From: Herbaspirillum autotrophicum
GTDB lineage: Bacteria; Pseudomonadota; Gammaproteobacteria; Burkholderiales; Burkholderiaceae_D
Direction of reading: 5' to 3'
DNA: 64,000 nucleotides
NCBI RefSeq assembly: GCF_001189915.1
Contig: NZ_LFLS01000005.1
Location: 124,001-188,000, forward strand
Below the pieces are notes generated by a model, which worked only from the letters and a program-made list of their open reading frames with translations, did no database searches and was not told the origin of the DNA. A program made the translations under genes and the position numbers. Shown one piece after another: positions 15,525-24,511 of this stretch; position 1 is the stretch's first letter; the number at the start of each line of letters is the position of its first letter.

Positions 15525-16970
15525 TCATGAAGACAGCTTGCTCGCCGTATCACGCACTGGCGCCGATGCGCGCCGGCCGTACCAAAAGAAATAGGCAAGG
15601 CTGAGCAGGATGAGGAATGGCACACCAAAGATCAGCGTCATGCGGAATTCCGCCACGAACAGGGTCGTGGTCATGATCGCCAGCATCAGGCCGGCGCCGA
15701 GCAGCGTCAGTACCGGAAAGCCGATCATGCGAAACCGCAGCGGTATCTTGCCGTGCCGGTTCCAGTGGCGACGGAAGAAATAGTGCGTCACAAAAATCAT
15801 CATCCAGGTAAACAAGGCGCCAAACATGGCGATGGCCATCATGATGGTGAATGAAGCATCGGGATACACCACGCTCAGCAACACCGCCAGGGCAATGCCG
15901 ACCGTCGACAACAGCAAGGCCGCCAGCGGCACGCCACGCCGGTTGACCTGTCCCAACCGTTGCGGTGCATAGCCGCCGCGCGACAAGCTGAACATCATGC
16001 GGGTAGTGATGTAGAGCTGACTATTCATCGACGACAACGCCGCCACCAGCACGACGAAATTGATCACGCCGGCAGCACCCGGAGTGTTGATCGCTTCCAT
16101 CACCATCACGAACGGACTGCGGTCATGGCTGGCGGCGGTCCATGGCACAATCGCCAGCATCAGCGCCAGCGTCAGCAGATAAAACAACACCAGCCGCACC
16201 ACCGTAGAACGAAATGCACTGGTCACTGCGGTTTCCGGATCTTTGGCTTCACCGGCGGCGACCGCAATCATCTCGATGCTCAGGTAACTGAAGATGGCAA
16301 TGATGACTGCTACCCACATGCCCCACGCGCCGTGCGGGAAAAAGCCGCCGTGCTCAACGTAGTGATGAAAGCCGGCCAGTTGTGCCGTGCCACCGACGTT
16401 GGCCAGCGAGGCCGGCGCCACAAACACGATGTAAGCCCCGAGCAGGATAAAGCCGACAATCGCGGCAATCTTGATCAGCGAAAACCAGTATTCGACCGCG
16501 CCGAATACTTTCACGCTGAAGGCATTGATCAATACCAGTGCCGCAGAAAACGACGCAATCCAGAACCAGCCCGGTACCGCCGGGAACCAGTATTTCATAT
16601 ACAGCGCGATGGCGGTCACTTCGGTGCCGACTGCCAGCACGATGCAGGCCCAGTAGGCATAACGCACCATGAAGCCGGCCCAGGGGCTGATGTAGTGCTC
16701 GGCATAAGCGCCGAATGAACCGGAGGTAGGATGGGCCACCGTCATTTCTGCCAGACAGCCCATCAGCACGATGGCGATCACGGCGCCGATGGCGTAACTG
16801 AGCAATACGCTGGGACCGGCAAAGCCGATGGCGAAACCGCTGCCCAGAAACAGGCCGGTGCCGATGGCGCCGCCAATGGCGATCATGGACATCTGACCGG
16901 GCGTCAGTGAGCGCTGCAAGCCCCGCTCCCGTTCGATGATTTTCTGGAACTGCTGGGTTGGATCATGCAT
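15525..16970 (-). CDS. Amino acid permease, APC family (AAT type)
   Basis: The 481-residue protein has twelve predicted helices and the amino acid transporter signature: GLQRSLTPGQMSMIAIGGAIGTG at the first helix, LAEMTVAHPTSGSFGAYAEHY, and EMIAVAAGEAKDPETAV in the middle. It is a proton-coupled inner-membrane importer. The ATG at 16970 is used because GGAGAC lies just upstream; the frame to 17012 has none. Its neighbours are a porin and a tryptophan-degradation operon on the same strand, so an aromatic amino acid is a plausible substrate, by context only. Confidence 0.85.
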   Translation of the reverse strand: MHDPTQQFQKIIERERGLQRSLTPGQMSMIAIGGAIGTGLFLGSGFAIGFAGPSVLLSYAIGAVIAIVLMGCLAEMTVAHPTSGSFGAYAEHYISPWAGFMVRYAYWACIVLAVGTEVTAIALYMKYWFPAVPGWFWIASFSAALVLINAFSVKVFGAVEYWFSLIKIAAIVGFILLGAYIVFVAPASLANVGGTAQLAGFHHYVEHGGFFPHGAWGMWVAVIIAIFSYLSIEMIAVAAGEAKDPETAVTSAFRSTVVRLVLFYLLTLALMLAIVPWTAASHDRSPFVMVMEAINTPGAAGVINFVVLVAALSSMNSQLYITTRMMFSLSRGGYAPQRLGQVNRRGVPLAALLLSTVGIALAVLLSVVYPDASFTIMMAIAMFGALFTWMMIFVTHYFFRRHWNRHGKIPLRFRMIGFPVLTLLGAGLMLAIMTTTLFVAEFRMTLIFGVPFLILLSLAYFFWYGRRASAPVRDTASKLSS

Positions 16971-17041
16971 GTTTGTCTCCAATGAATTATCAGTTATGCG
17001 TGGTGCGGGCATGTCCGGCGCTCTGCGGCGCCTTGCATGCT

Positions 17042-18109
17042 TCAGAAGCTGTGGCGTATACCGAGCGCGGCGCCGGTCTGGCTATTGCTGCCCGGCAGTT
17101 CCGTGGCAGCACCATCCCTGACCTTGTTGTAATCCAGCGTGGCGTACAACTGCGTCCGCTTCGACAGCGAATACTCGGCCAGCAGCACTCCCGTGTAGCG
17201 CCGGCCGTCGTTATCGGCAATGCCGTTGACGTTTTTCATGGCGCTGTAATACAGCGCACCGGTCAGCGCCAGCACCGGGCTGGCCTGATACGTGATGCCG
17301 GTATACAACGTGCGGTCCTTGTGCGGATTGGCTGCAAATGCACCGTAGCTGACATTGACGCTGCTGTCATTCAAGGCCTGATCGACACCGCCGGTGGCAT
17401 CGCTGCCGCCGACATAACCGAGGAACAGTCGCGCTGCGCCGATTCCGTAGCTGCCCGCCAGCCCCCACATTTTCGCCATGTTGTTGGCGGCATCGCGTTG
17501 CACCTGATAGACCGCACCAATGCTGGCGTTGCCTTGGGTATATACCGCCCGGCCACCGGCATACGCGTTGCGGCTGGCACTGCCGGCCTGTTCGCCAAAA
17601 CCGTAAGTGGCACCCAGATTGAGGCCGCCGAATTTGCCGTCGTAACTGACCGCATTGTCAATGCGCCCGCCGGTGATGAAGTAGGCCCAGGAGTTGGCCG
17701 TGTAATTGCCGACCGTGAGCGGATCAAATTCGCCGAACAGATTGAATCCTTCGGTATTCTGACGACCGAGTTTGACGGTACCGTAGGCACTGTCCAGTCC
17801 GACATAAGAATAGCGGCCAAACAGGCGGCCGTTTTGATTGGCTTGCCCGGTTTGCGGATCGAAACCATTTTCCAGCCGGAAAATTGCCTTCATCCCGGCG
17901 CCGAGATCTTCTTCGCCCTTGAAACCGAACCGGCTGTTGGTGACGGCGCCATTGGTCAGCACCACGTTGCTGCCGTTCTGGGCATTGGCGTTGTTGGTGA
18001 AACGAATACTTTGATCAACGATACCGTATAAGGTGACGGCACTTTGCGCATGGGCATGGCCGGCGGCGAGCAGCGTGGCGGCAAGATAAAATCCTGATTT
18101 TTTCAACAT
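17042..18109 (-). CDS. Gram-negative general porin (Omp32/BP0840 type)
   Basis: The 355-residue protein has a signal peptide (MLKKSGFYLAATLLAAGHAHA) followed by QSAVTLYGIVDQSIRF, the standard start of burkholderial trimeric porins. Further typical strands are SRFGFKGEEDLGAGMKAIFRLENGF, the constriction-loop region near 120, and a C-terminal strand ending in HSF with terminal Phe. AAGGAGAT precedes the ATG at 18109. It lies 71 bases upstream of the permease gene on the same strand, and its leader holds a terminator-like hairpin. It may admit amino acids for the adjacent permease. Confidence 0.92.
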   Translation of the reverse strand: MLKKSGFYLAATLLAAGHAHAQSAVTLYGIVDQSIRFTNNANAQNGSNVVLTNGAVTNSRFGFKGEEDLGAGMKAIFRLENGFDPQTGQANQNGRLFGRYSYVGLDSAYGTVKLGRQNTEGFNLFGEFDPLTVGNYTANSWAYFITGGRIDNAVSYDGKFGGLNLGATYGFGEQAGSASRNAYAGGRAVYTQGNASIGAVYQVQRDAANNMAKMWGLAGSYGIGAARLFLGYVGGSDATGGVDQALNDSSVNVSYGAFAANPHKDRTLYTGITYQASPVLALTGALYYSAMKNVNGIADNDGRRYTGVLLAEYSLSKRTQLYATLDYNKVRDGAATELPGSNSQTGAALGIRHSF

Positions 18110-18133
18110 ATCTCCTTTTTTATTTTTCCGAAA

Positions 18134-18157
18134 AAAGCGCTCGCAGGCGAGCGCTTT
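18134..18157 (-). terminator. Terminator-like hairpin in the porin leader (possible attenuator or sRNA end)
   Basis: On the minus strand AAAGCGCTCG-CCTG-CGAGCGCTTT forms a 10-bp perfect stem with a 4-base loop and is followed by a continuous T tract, ending about 20 bases before the porin ribosome site. No gene ends upstream on this strand: the next gene, an Lrp regulator, is divergent from 18474. The hairpin therefore sits inside the porin leader or ends a small RNA transcribed from the 18160-18470 gap. That gap is otherwise AT-rich near the lrp start and holds no convincing ORF. Confidence 0.7.
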
Positions 18158-18473
18158 CACAGCAGATTGCAAGTGCGCTGCGGCGCCGGCGAAGTGTTGT
18201 ATCCGGCCGTGCCGCAACGGTGGGGACTTGCATCATTGACGGTCAGGAGAGTGTCTATCCGGAGCGGTTTTTTCCATCTTCCAGCACGCTGAAAAATTGC
18301 CGGAAGGCACGTGCCACAGGACTTCCGCCACCCTGAAAATACCACCATCGCCAACCAATCAATACAAAAAATGGTATCAATATTGAATCAAAAAATTCTT
18401 TTGTTCTTTGGTCTAATTCGCGTATAAATGATATAAAAAATTCAGAAACAACTTACTTCCTGGTGAAATTTTC

Positions 18474-18950
18474 ATGATGAATATTGACCGCACCGATTTG
18501 CGTATCCTGCGCCACCTGGAACAGAACGGAAAAATCACGAATCAGGAATTGGCCGACGCTGCCGCGCTCTCGGTTTCGGCATGTTTTCGCAGGGTAAAGT
18601 TGCTGGAGGATTCCGGTGTCATTGCCGGCTATCGCTGCATTATCGGCACCAGGGAAGTGGGTCTGGGATTTGAAACGCTGGTCAATGTATCGATGCGTAC
18701 CGACAGCGACCGCTGGCATGAAAACTTTGTCAAGGCGCTCGACGACTGGCCCGAAGTGATTGAAGCGCGCATCGTCTCAGGACAATACAATTATGTGTTG
18801 ACGGTGCGCACCAGCAGCCTCGATCACTACTCCGATTTCGTCATCAACAAATTGCACAAATCGCCGGGCGTGATGTCGATCAGTTCCAGCATCGTGCTGG
18901 CGACATTGAAACAGAATGGCTCACTGGTAGCCTTGCTTGAAAAAGGCTGA
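18474..18950 (+). CDS. Lrp/AsnC-family regulator
   Basis: The 158-residue protein has an N-terminal helix-turn-helix (residues 4-60, NQELADAAALSVSACFRRVKLLEDSGVI) and a C-terminal RAM ligand domain ending with PGVMSISSSIVLATLK. This class senses amino acids and assembles into octamers. It is divergent from the porin and convergent with the ridA-kynB-kynA operon, so regulation of this amino-acid block is likely. An ATG three bases downstream is an alternative start. Confidence 0.88.
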   Translation: MMNIDRTDLRILRHLEQNGKITNQELADAAALSVSACFRRVKLLEDSGVIAGYRCIIGTREVGLGFETLVNVSMRTDSDRWHENFVKALDDWPEVIEARIVSGQYNYVLTVRTSSLDHYSDFVINKLHKSPGVMSISSSIVLATLKQNGSLVALLEKG

Positions 18951-19008
18951 ACCGGATGTGAGATGAGGGTCGCGCCTGCCGCCGGTGCTATCCGGCCGCC
19001 GGCATCAC

Positions 19009-19383
19009 TCAGGCAATTGCCGCATAGGCCACGATTTCCATCTTCATGCCCGGCACCACCAGTGCCACTACACCCATGCTGGAACGGTTCGGATACGGCG
19101 CCTTGAAAAATTCACGGTAGACCGCATCGATCTCGGCCATGTCGGCAACGTCGGTCATGTAGATCAAGACTTGCGTGACATCGTCGAGATCCCCGCCGGC
19201 AGCCTGTACCGCATTTTGCAGATTGGAAAATGTCAGGCGCGCTTGCTGCCCGATTGGTCCGGTATCGATACTGCCATCGCTGCGCACCGGACCATGCGCC
19301 GTGAACAAGATGCCGGTAGCCTTGACCGCCCAGGAAAATGGTTGTTTCAGCGCCGGCAAACCGGTATCGATAATTTGCTTCAT
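19009..19383 (-). CDS. RidA-family (YjgF/YER057c/UK114) protein at the end of the tryptophan operon
   Basis: The 124-residue protein starts in an ATGA overlap with the hydrolase stop codon. It keeps RidA family landmarks: GPIGQQARLTFSNLQNAVQAAGG, DLDDVTQVLIYMTD, and PNRSSMGVVALVVPGMKMEIVAYA, with the Arg that contacts substrate carboxylates and a late Glu. RidA proteins deaminate reactive enamine/imine intermediates, but operon-specific members have pathway roles. As the last gene of the operon it may process an intermediate of tryptophan or kynurenine breakdown. Confidence 0.88.
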   Translation of the reverse strand: MKQIIDTGLPALKQPFSWAVKATGILFTAHGPVRSDGSIDTGPIGQQARLTFSNLQNAVQAAGGDLDDVTQVLIYMTDVADMAEIDAVYREFFKAPYPNRSSMGVVALVVPGMKMEIVAYAAIA

Positions 19384-20279
19384 GACAAGTCCTGGTTGCT
19401 GCTGCGCGCAGCGGTGTGATGCAACATGGCCAGCGTGGCCGCGCCCAGCATGGTGTCGGATCGGCTCAGATCGAGAATGACGTCGAAGTGATTGCGGGCC
19501 GGTTCTTCGAAGCACGACAAGCCGGCAATATCGGTGGCGGCCAGCAGCGCCGCAAAGTCGCGGCTCTGGCGTTTGAATTCGCTGGTTTCGACCTCGCCCC
19601 AGCAAATGATCGCCGGTGGAAAATCATCCAGCTTCATGCGACACGGACTGACGGTACCGGCCGTCGCTGCCGTCAATGCCAGCGGCGCGGCGATGCTGGT
19701 GCCGATCAGGGGTGCCAGGTCATAGATGCCGGATACCAGTACCGCACCGGCCGGCAACCCCGCAGGCAAATCATCATCCCGGTCGCGCAGGCATGTCATG
19801 GCGGCGAGATGTGCGCCGGCCGAGCTGCCGGCCACCACGATACGCTGCCCATCGATGCCGAAGGACGCCGCATTGCCATGCAACCAACGCAAGGCGCGCC
19901 GGCATTCCTGCACCATCTCTGCAATGCCGGCGGCCGGCGCCAGCGTGTAATCAATCGCGGCAAAGGCAACGCCGGCTTCGATACAGCCGGCGGCAGCAAA
20001 CAAGGAGCTGGCCTTGGACAACTCTTGCCAGTACCCGCCATGAATGAACACCAGCAATGCGACCGGCTGCGATGCTGCCGCCGTGGACGTCGGCAAAAAC
20101 AGATCCAGCCGTTCGGACAGTTTCTCGCCATAGGCGAGATCGCGATGCACGGTACAGGCCGCCGGCGTCGCAGCACTGCGATCCGCGTATTCCTGCAGAC
20201 AGGGTTGATAATTGCCGCCGATGCACGATGAGGGCGAATATTCGCGCTCCCGTTCAGCAAGAGAAAAAGTGGTCGGCAT
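19380..20279 (-). CDS. Alpha/beta-hydrolase, likely N-formylkynurenine formamidase of eukaryote-like type
   Basis: The 299-residue protein has HGGYW (oxyanion-hole motif, near 84-88), the nucleophile motif VAGSSAGAH, and a late Asn-His-Phe-Asp segment likely to hold the catalytic His. HGGYW and AGSSAG are the hallmarks of the alpha/beta-hydrolase arylformamidases, which differ from the metal-dependent bacterial KynB. Its start overlaps the stop of tryptophan dioxygenase (ATGA), so coupling to the enzyme that makes its presumed substrate is tight. It should convert N-formylkynurenine to kynurenine and formate. Other carboxylesterase activity cannot be excluded from sequence alone. Confidence 0.75.
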   Translation of the reverse strand: MPTTFSLAEREREYSPSSCIGGNYQPCLQEYADRSAATPAACTVHRDLAYGEKLSERLDLFLPTSTAAASQPVALLVFIHGGYWQELSKASSLFAAAGCIEAGVAFAAIDYTLAPAAGIAEMVQECRRALRWLHGNAASFGIDGQRIVVAGSSAGAHLAAMTCLRDRDDDLPAGLPAGAVLVSGIYDLAPLIGTSIAAPLALTAATAGTVSPCRMKLDDFPPAIICWGEVETSEFKRQSRDFAALLAATDIAGLSCFEEPARNHFDVILDLSRSDTMLGAATLAMLHHTAARSSNQDLS

Positions 20280-21139
20280 CAGAGTTCGGTGCGTACCCGC
20301 CACAGCTCGGGAAACAACACCACGTCCAGCATCTTGCGCAGATAACTGACACCGCCGGTGCCTCCGGTGCCGCGCTTGAAACCGATGATGCGCTCAACCG
20401 TGGTGACATGGCGAAAACGCCACAGGCGGAAGGCGTCTTCCAGGTCCACCAGTTCCTCGGCCAACTGGTACAGATCCCAATGCGCTTCAGGTTGCTGGTA
20501 TACCTGCAACCACGCCTGCACCACTTCTTCGCTGGCGTCGTAGGGCCGGGTCCAGTCGCGTTCGACATGGCTGGCGGGAATCGCAAAACCACGGCGCGCC
20601 ATCAGACGCAATGCTTCGTCATACAGTGATGGCGATTCATACACATGACGTACCTGTTCCAGAATGTCGGCGCGATGTTCATGCGGCTTGAGCATGACGG
20701 CGCTTTTATTGCCGAGACAGAATTCGATGCTGCGGTACTGATAACTCTGAAATCCGCTCGACGCGCCGAGATACGTGCGCATGGCGGTATATTCCGACGG
20801 CGTCATGGTCGCCAGCACATCCCAGGCGTGCACCAGTTGCTCCAGAATGCGGGAGACCCGCGCCAGCATCTTGAAGGCGTTGTCCAGTTTATCGCTGGCG
20901 ATGCAGCGCATGGCGGCGCCGAGTTCATGCAGCGCCAGCTTCATCCACAGTTCACTGGTCTGATGCTGCACGATAAACAGCATTTCATCATGCGTCGACG
21001 ACAGCGGCTGTTGCGCGCTGAGTACCTTGTCCAGTTGCAGATAGTCGCCATAGCTCATCGAGGCACTGAAATCGAGTTGTGCCTTTTCCTCGGAGACAAT
21101 GGTTTCAACAGCGGATACGGGCGCGGATGGTTTTTGCAT
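20279..21139 (-). CDS. kynA: Tryptophan 2,3-dioxygenase
   Basis: The 286-residue protein carries all landmarks of haem-dependent tryptophan 2,3-dioxygenase: [49 protein letters not shown] for substrate binding, and [28 protein letters not shown], which holds the proximal haem His and the Gly-rich closing loop. It opens the indole ring of tryptophan to N-formylkynurenine. The ATG at 21139 follows GGAG and lies five bases after the aminotransferase stop. Kynureninase (kynU) is not in the cluster, so the fate of kynurenine is open. Confidence 0.95.
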   Translation of the reverse strand: MQKPSAPVSAVETIVSEEKAQLDFSASMSYGDYLQLDKVLSAQQPLSSTHDEMLFIVQHQTSELWMKLALHELGAAMRCIASDKLDNAFKMLARVSRILEQLVHAWDVLATMTPSEYTAMRTYLGASSGFQSYQYRSIEFCLGNKSAVMLKPHEHRADILEQVRHVYESPSLYDEALRLMARRGFAIPASHVERDWTRPYDASEEVVQAWLQVYQQPEAHWDLYQLAEELVDLEDAFRLWRFRHVTTVERIIGFKRGTGGTGGVSYLRKMLDVVLFPELWRVRTEL

Positions 21140-21144
21140 ACGGT

Positions 21145-22362
21145 TCACTCCAGTACGGCGGCAATGGCGTCTGCCACATGCCCGACATTGCCGGTAGTCA
21201 GCCCGGACAGACACAAGCGGCCGGAACCCACCAGATACACCGCGTGCTCTTCACGCAAGCGATCTACCTGCGCCGCGCTCAGGCCGGTGTAGCTGAACAT
21301 GCCGCGCTGCGTGAGCAGATAGTCAAAGTTGCGCCGGCCGTCGAATTTTTCATTGAGCGCCGCATGCAGGGATTCGCGCATGGCACGAATCCGCTGGCGC
21401 ATCGCGCCGGTTTCCTGCACCCATTGGGCAAATAATTTCGGATCCTGCAAGATGCTGGCAACGATGCGCGCGCCATGTGTCGGCGGCGTTGAATAGTTGC
21501 GCCGTACCGTGGCCTTGAGTTGGCCGAGTACGGTTTCTGCATCGCGCCGGTCCGCACAGACAACACTCAAGCCGCCGCAGCGTTCGCCATACAGCGAGAA
21601 ATTCTTGGAAAAGGAATTGGCGACAAAGAATTGCATGCCGGCTTCGGCCAATGCGTGCAATGCAAATGCATCTTCATCGAGACCGTCACCGAAACCCTGA
21701 TAGGCGATATCGATGAATGGAATCAGTTCACGTTCCTTGAGTACCGGGATCAATGTCCGCCATTGGTCGTGCGACAGATCGACGCCGGTCGGGTTGTGGC
21801 AACTGGCGTGCAACAACACGATACTTTGGCGCGGCAAGGTATGCAATGTCGCCAGCATCTGGTCAAACAGCAAGCCGCCGGTGGCGGGGTCGTAATAGGG
21901 GTAGGTATGCACTTGCAGGCCGGCGCCCTCGAAGATGGCGCGATGGTTATCCCAGGTCGGATCGCTGACCCAGATCTCTGCGGCCGGGAAATAGCGACGC
22001 AGGAAGTCGGCGCCGACCTTCAGTCCGCCGGAGCCGCCCAAGGTTTGCAAGGTCGCGGCACGACCGCTGGTGACGACTTCGCTCGCAGCGCCAAACAACA
22101 GATGCTGCACGGCAGTACGGAAACTTTCCAGTCCTTCCATCGGCAGGTAGGGACGCGGACCGAGCTGTTGCAGCAATGCGGTTTCAGCCTGACGTACCGA
22201 ATCCAGCATCGGCAAGCGGCCGGCATTGTCGAAATACACGCCAATACTGAGGCTGACCTTGTCGGTGCGCTGGTCGCGGGAAAACGCTTCCATCAGGGAC
22301 AAGATCGGGTCACCCGGATACGGCGGAATATGTCCAAACAGTGTTGACGCAGGGGAACGCAT
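21145..22362 (-). CDS. Aromatic amino acid aminotransferase (class I-alpha, TyrB/AspC family), first gene of the operon
   Basis: The 405-residue PLP enzyme has the family motifs: [63 protein letters not shown] and [16 protein letters not shown] with the PLP lysine at 253. The final GRLCLSGL has the carboxylate-binding region. AGAGG stands six bases before the ATG at 22362. Leading an operon with tryptophan dioxygenase and formamidase, it could transaminate tryptophan or phenylalanine, or act on kynurenine to give kynurenic acid. The latter is inference. Confidence 0.88.
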   Translation of the reverse strand: MRSPASTLFGHIPPYPGDPILSLMEAFSRDQRTDKVSLSIGVYFDNAGRLPMLDSVRQAETALLQQLGPRPYLPMEGLESFRTAVQHLLFGAASEVVTSGRAATLQTLGGSGGLKVGADFLRRYFPAAEIWVSDPTWDNHRAIFEGAGLQVHTYPYYDPATGGLLFDQMLATLHTLPRQSIVLLHASCHNPTGVDLSHDQWRTLIPVLKERELIPFIDIAYQGFGDGLDEDAFALHALAEAGMQFFVANSFSKNFSLYGERCGGLSVVCADRRDAETVLGQLKATVRRNYSTPPTHGARIVASILQDPKLFAQWVQETGAMRQRIRAMRESLHAALNEKFDGRRNFDYLLTQRGMFSYTGLSAAQVDRLREEHAVYLVGSGRLCLSGLTTGNVGHVADAIAAVLE

Positions 22363-22483
22363 GGCTAGCCTCTTCATTGGTTATTTGTCTATCCCCCGAT
22401 AGTAGTATCCAAAAATTATTAATCCAATATATTTTTTCGATGAGTATAATAAATTCACATTCCATCATCCTGTTGAATAAATT

Positions 22484-22951
22484 ATGCAAAATGAATTCGA
22501 TGAGATCGACCGCCAGCTGTTAGCCGCGCTGCAAGATAACGCCCGCCTGACCAGCGGCGAACTGGCCGAGATGACCGGGTTATCGCAATCGCCTTGCTGG
22601 CGCCGCATCCGGCGGCTGGAAGAAGCCGGTCTGATTGATGGTTATCATGCCAGACTCAGCCGCCGGGCGCTGGGCTATGGCGTGGTGGCATTCGTGAGTA
22701 TCAGCATTGATCTGCAGAACGAAGCGCGCTCCATCGAATTCGCCGAAGCGGTGCGCGCCATTCCGCAAGTGGTCATGTTTCACGGCGTCACCGGCACTGC
22801 AGATTTCCTGTTGATGGTGGTGGCCAAAGACCTCGACGCATATTCCGATCTGTTGCAACACAGCCTGCACCGGCTGCCCGGCGTCAGGCAAGTACAAACC
22901 AGTTTCTCGGTGCAGGAATTCAAGGGTTTCAACGAGTTGCCGATTCCCTGA
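22484..22951 (+). CDS. Lrp/AsnC-family regulator divergent from the tryptophan operon
   Basis: The 155-residue protein has a helix-turn-helix (TSGELAEMTGLSQSPCWRRIRRLEEAGLI) and a RAM domain with FHGVTGTADFLLMVVAKDL. It is divergent from the aminotransferase gene across a 121-base AT-rich gap, the usual position of a pathway-specific Lrp regulator. The kyn genes of several proteobacteria are controlled by an Lrp-type KynR responding to kynurenine, so an equivalent role is plausible. The SQSPCWRR variant of the recognition helix is typical of this subgroup. Confidence 0.88.
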   Translation: MQNEFDEIDRQLLAALQDNARLTSGELAEMTGLSQSPCWRRIRRLEEAGLIDGYHARLSRRALGYGVVAFVSISIDLQNEARSIEFAEAVRAIPQVVMFHGVTGTADFLLMVVAKDLDAYSDLLQHSLHRLPGVRQVQTSFSVQEFKGFNELPIP

Positions 22952-23121
22952 CAATGATTGACCCGCCAACCGTCAGTTTTTCCCGGCGCACCAGTGCCGG
23001 GAACATCGAGTTGACTGCACGCGGGCTTCTGCTTTACCTTGATGCGACGTAAACCGAAGCGTACAATTTTTCGCACCGGGTCTGCATGCTTGGCCCCCGA
23101 CACTGATTGGCGGCGATATCT

Positions 23122-24477
23122 ATGGATATGCAGGCGAGTTCCACCTGGAAGCAGTCATTACGCATGCGTCGCGCATTGCTGCTGAGTTCGGTTGTGCTCG
23201 CTGCGGTGTCGCTGTTCTGGGCAGTGTATTTTGCGCTGCACGGCAACCGGGCGATTTGCTTCATGAACCTGGTATCCACCACGATTGCCGCCACCACTGC
23301 CCTGCTGACCTTGCGCGGCCATACCCGTGCGGCGGCGGTCGTCATCTTTTGCGCGGTCTATATCGTACTGTGCATCGTCAGTGTACTGATGGATGTGCCG
23401 ACACCCCAGGCCCCCCGCTCCACTCACAACTACTTTCTGGTCATCGCCCTGTTCGCTTCGCTGGTGTTTCGAAACGATCATCCATGGCTGCGACATGGCT
23501 TGAGTGCGGCCGCTTTGCTGGCCTTCATTTTCTTTGCCAGCAATTCCTGGGGCCTGAACACCGGCTATCAGTTGGGACCAGAGGTGCGGGTGATCGGCAC
23601 TTGGGTCCACAACACAGTCGCGACCGGCTTTCTGTGCGTGTTGCTGTGGGTAATGCAAGCCAATCTGGCCCAACGCAGCGTGATGGAGTCCGACCTGCTG
23701 CGGGCGCTGCCGGACAATCAGCTGACCCTGCACTATCAACCCCAGATCGGCGACGACGGCCGGATTACCGGCGCCGAAGCCTTGTTGCGCTGGCGGCATC
23801 CGGTCAAAGGCATGATCTCGCCGGCCGACTTCATCCCGCTGGCAGAGCAAACCGGACTGATCTTGCCCATCGGGCATTGGGTGCTCGGCATGGCGTGCGC
23901 GCAACTGATGGCATGGGCAAAAAATCCGGCTACCGCGCACCTGAGCGTGGCAGTCAACGTCAGCGCGCTGCAATTCAAACAGGCCGATTACGTCAGCCAG
24001 GTGATTTCCGTGCTGGACCGTTCCAACGTCAATCCGGCCTTGCTCAAACTGGAGCTGACCGAAAGCATGCTGGTCAATGACGTCGATGACATCATCAGCA
24101 AAATGCATGCGCTCAAGACCAAGGGTGTCGGATTGTCACTGGATGACTTCGGCACCGGCTACTCTTCACTCGGCTATCTGAAAAGATTGCCGCTCGACCA
24201 GATCAAGATCGATCAGATCTTCGTGCGTGATCTGCTGACCGACGCCAACGATGCCGCCATTGCGCGTACCGTCATGACACTGGCGCAAAGTCTGAACCTG
24301 CATGTGATCGCAGAAGGCGTGGAAACCGAAGGTCAGCGACAGTTTCTGGCCGCCATCGGTTGCTATTCATTTCAGGGATATTTGCTCAGCCCGCCGTTGC
24401 CGATTGCCGGCTTTGAAGAGGTATTGCTGTCACACAATGCAACCGCGGATGCTGCACCCGGACTCTTCCGTGTCTGA
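23122..24477 (+). CDS. Membrane-anchored EAL cyclic-di-GMP phosphodiesterase
   Basis: The 451-residue protein has about six N-terminal membrane helices (residues 15-190) resembling an MASE-like sensor, then a complete EAL domain. Active-site motifs are intact: EALLRW at 219, NVSALQF, LELTES, DDFGTGYSSL at 341, KIDQIFV and the late AEGVE. Hydrolysis of c-di-GMP to pGpG is therefore expected. There is no GGDEF domain. The ATG at 23122 is preferred over a TTG 15 bases upstream. It is transcribed alone. Confidence 0.9.
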   Translation: MDMQASSTWKQSLRMRRALLLSSVVLAAVSLFWAVYFALHGNRAICFMNLVSTTIAATTALLTLRGHTRAAAVVIFCAVYIVLCIVSVLMDVPTPQAPRSTHNYFLVIALFASLVFRNDHPWLRHGLSAAALLAFIFFASNSWGLNTGYQLGPEVRVIGTWVHNTVATGFLCVLLWVMQANLAQRSVMESDLLRALPDNQLTLHYQPQIGDDGRITGAEALLRWRHPVKGMISPADFIPLAEQTGLILPIGHWVLGMACAQLMAWAKNPATAHLSVAVNVSALQFKQADYVSQVISVLDRSNVNPALLKLELTESMLVNDVDDIISKMHALKTKGVGLSLDDFGTGYSSLGYLKRLPLDQIKIDQIFVRDLLTDANDAAIARTVMTLAQSLNLHVIAEGVETEGQRQFLAAIGCYSFQGYLLSPPLPIAGFEEVLLSHNATADAAPGLFRV

Positions 24478-24511
24478 TGTCATGTGAGGTGACCGCGGCC
24501 AGCGCGCTGAC

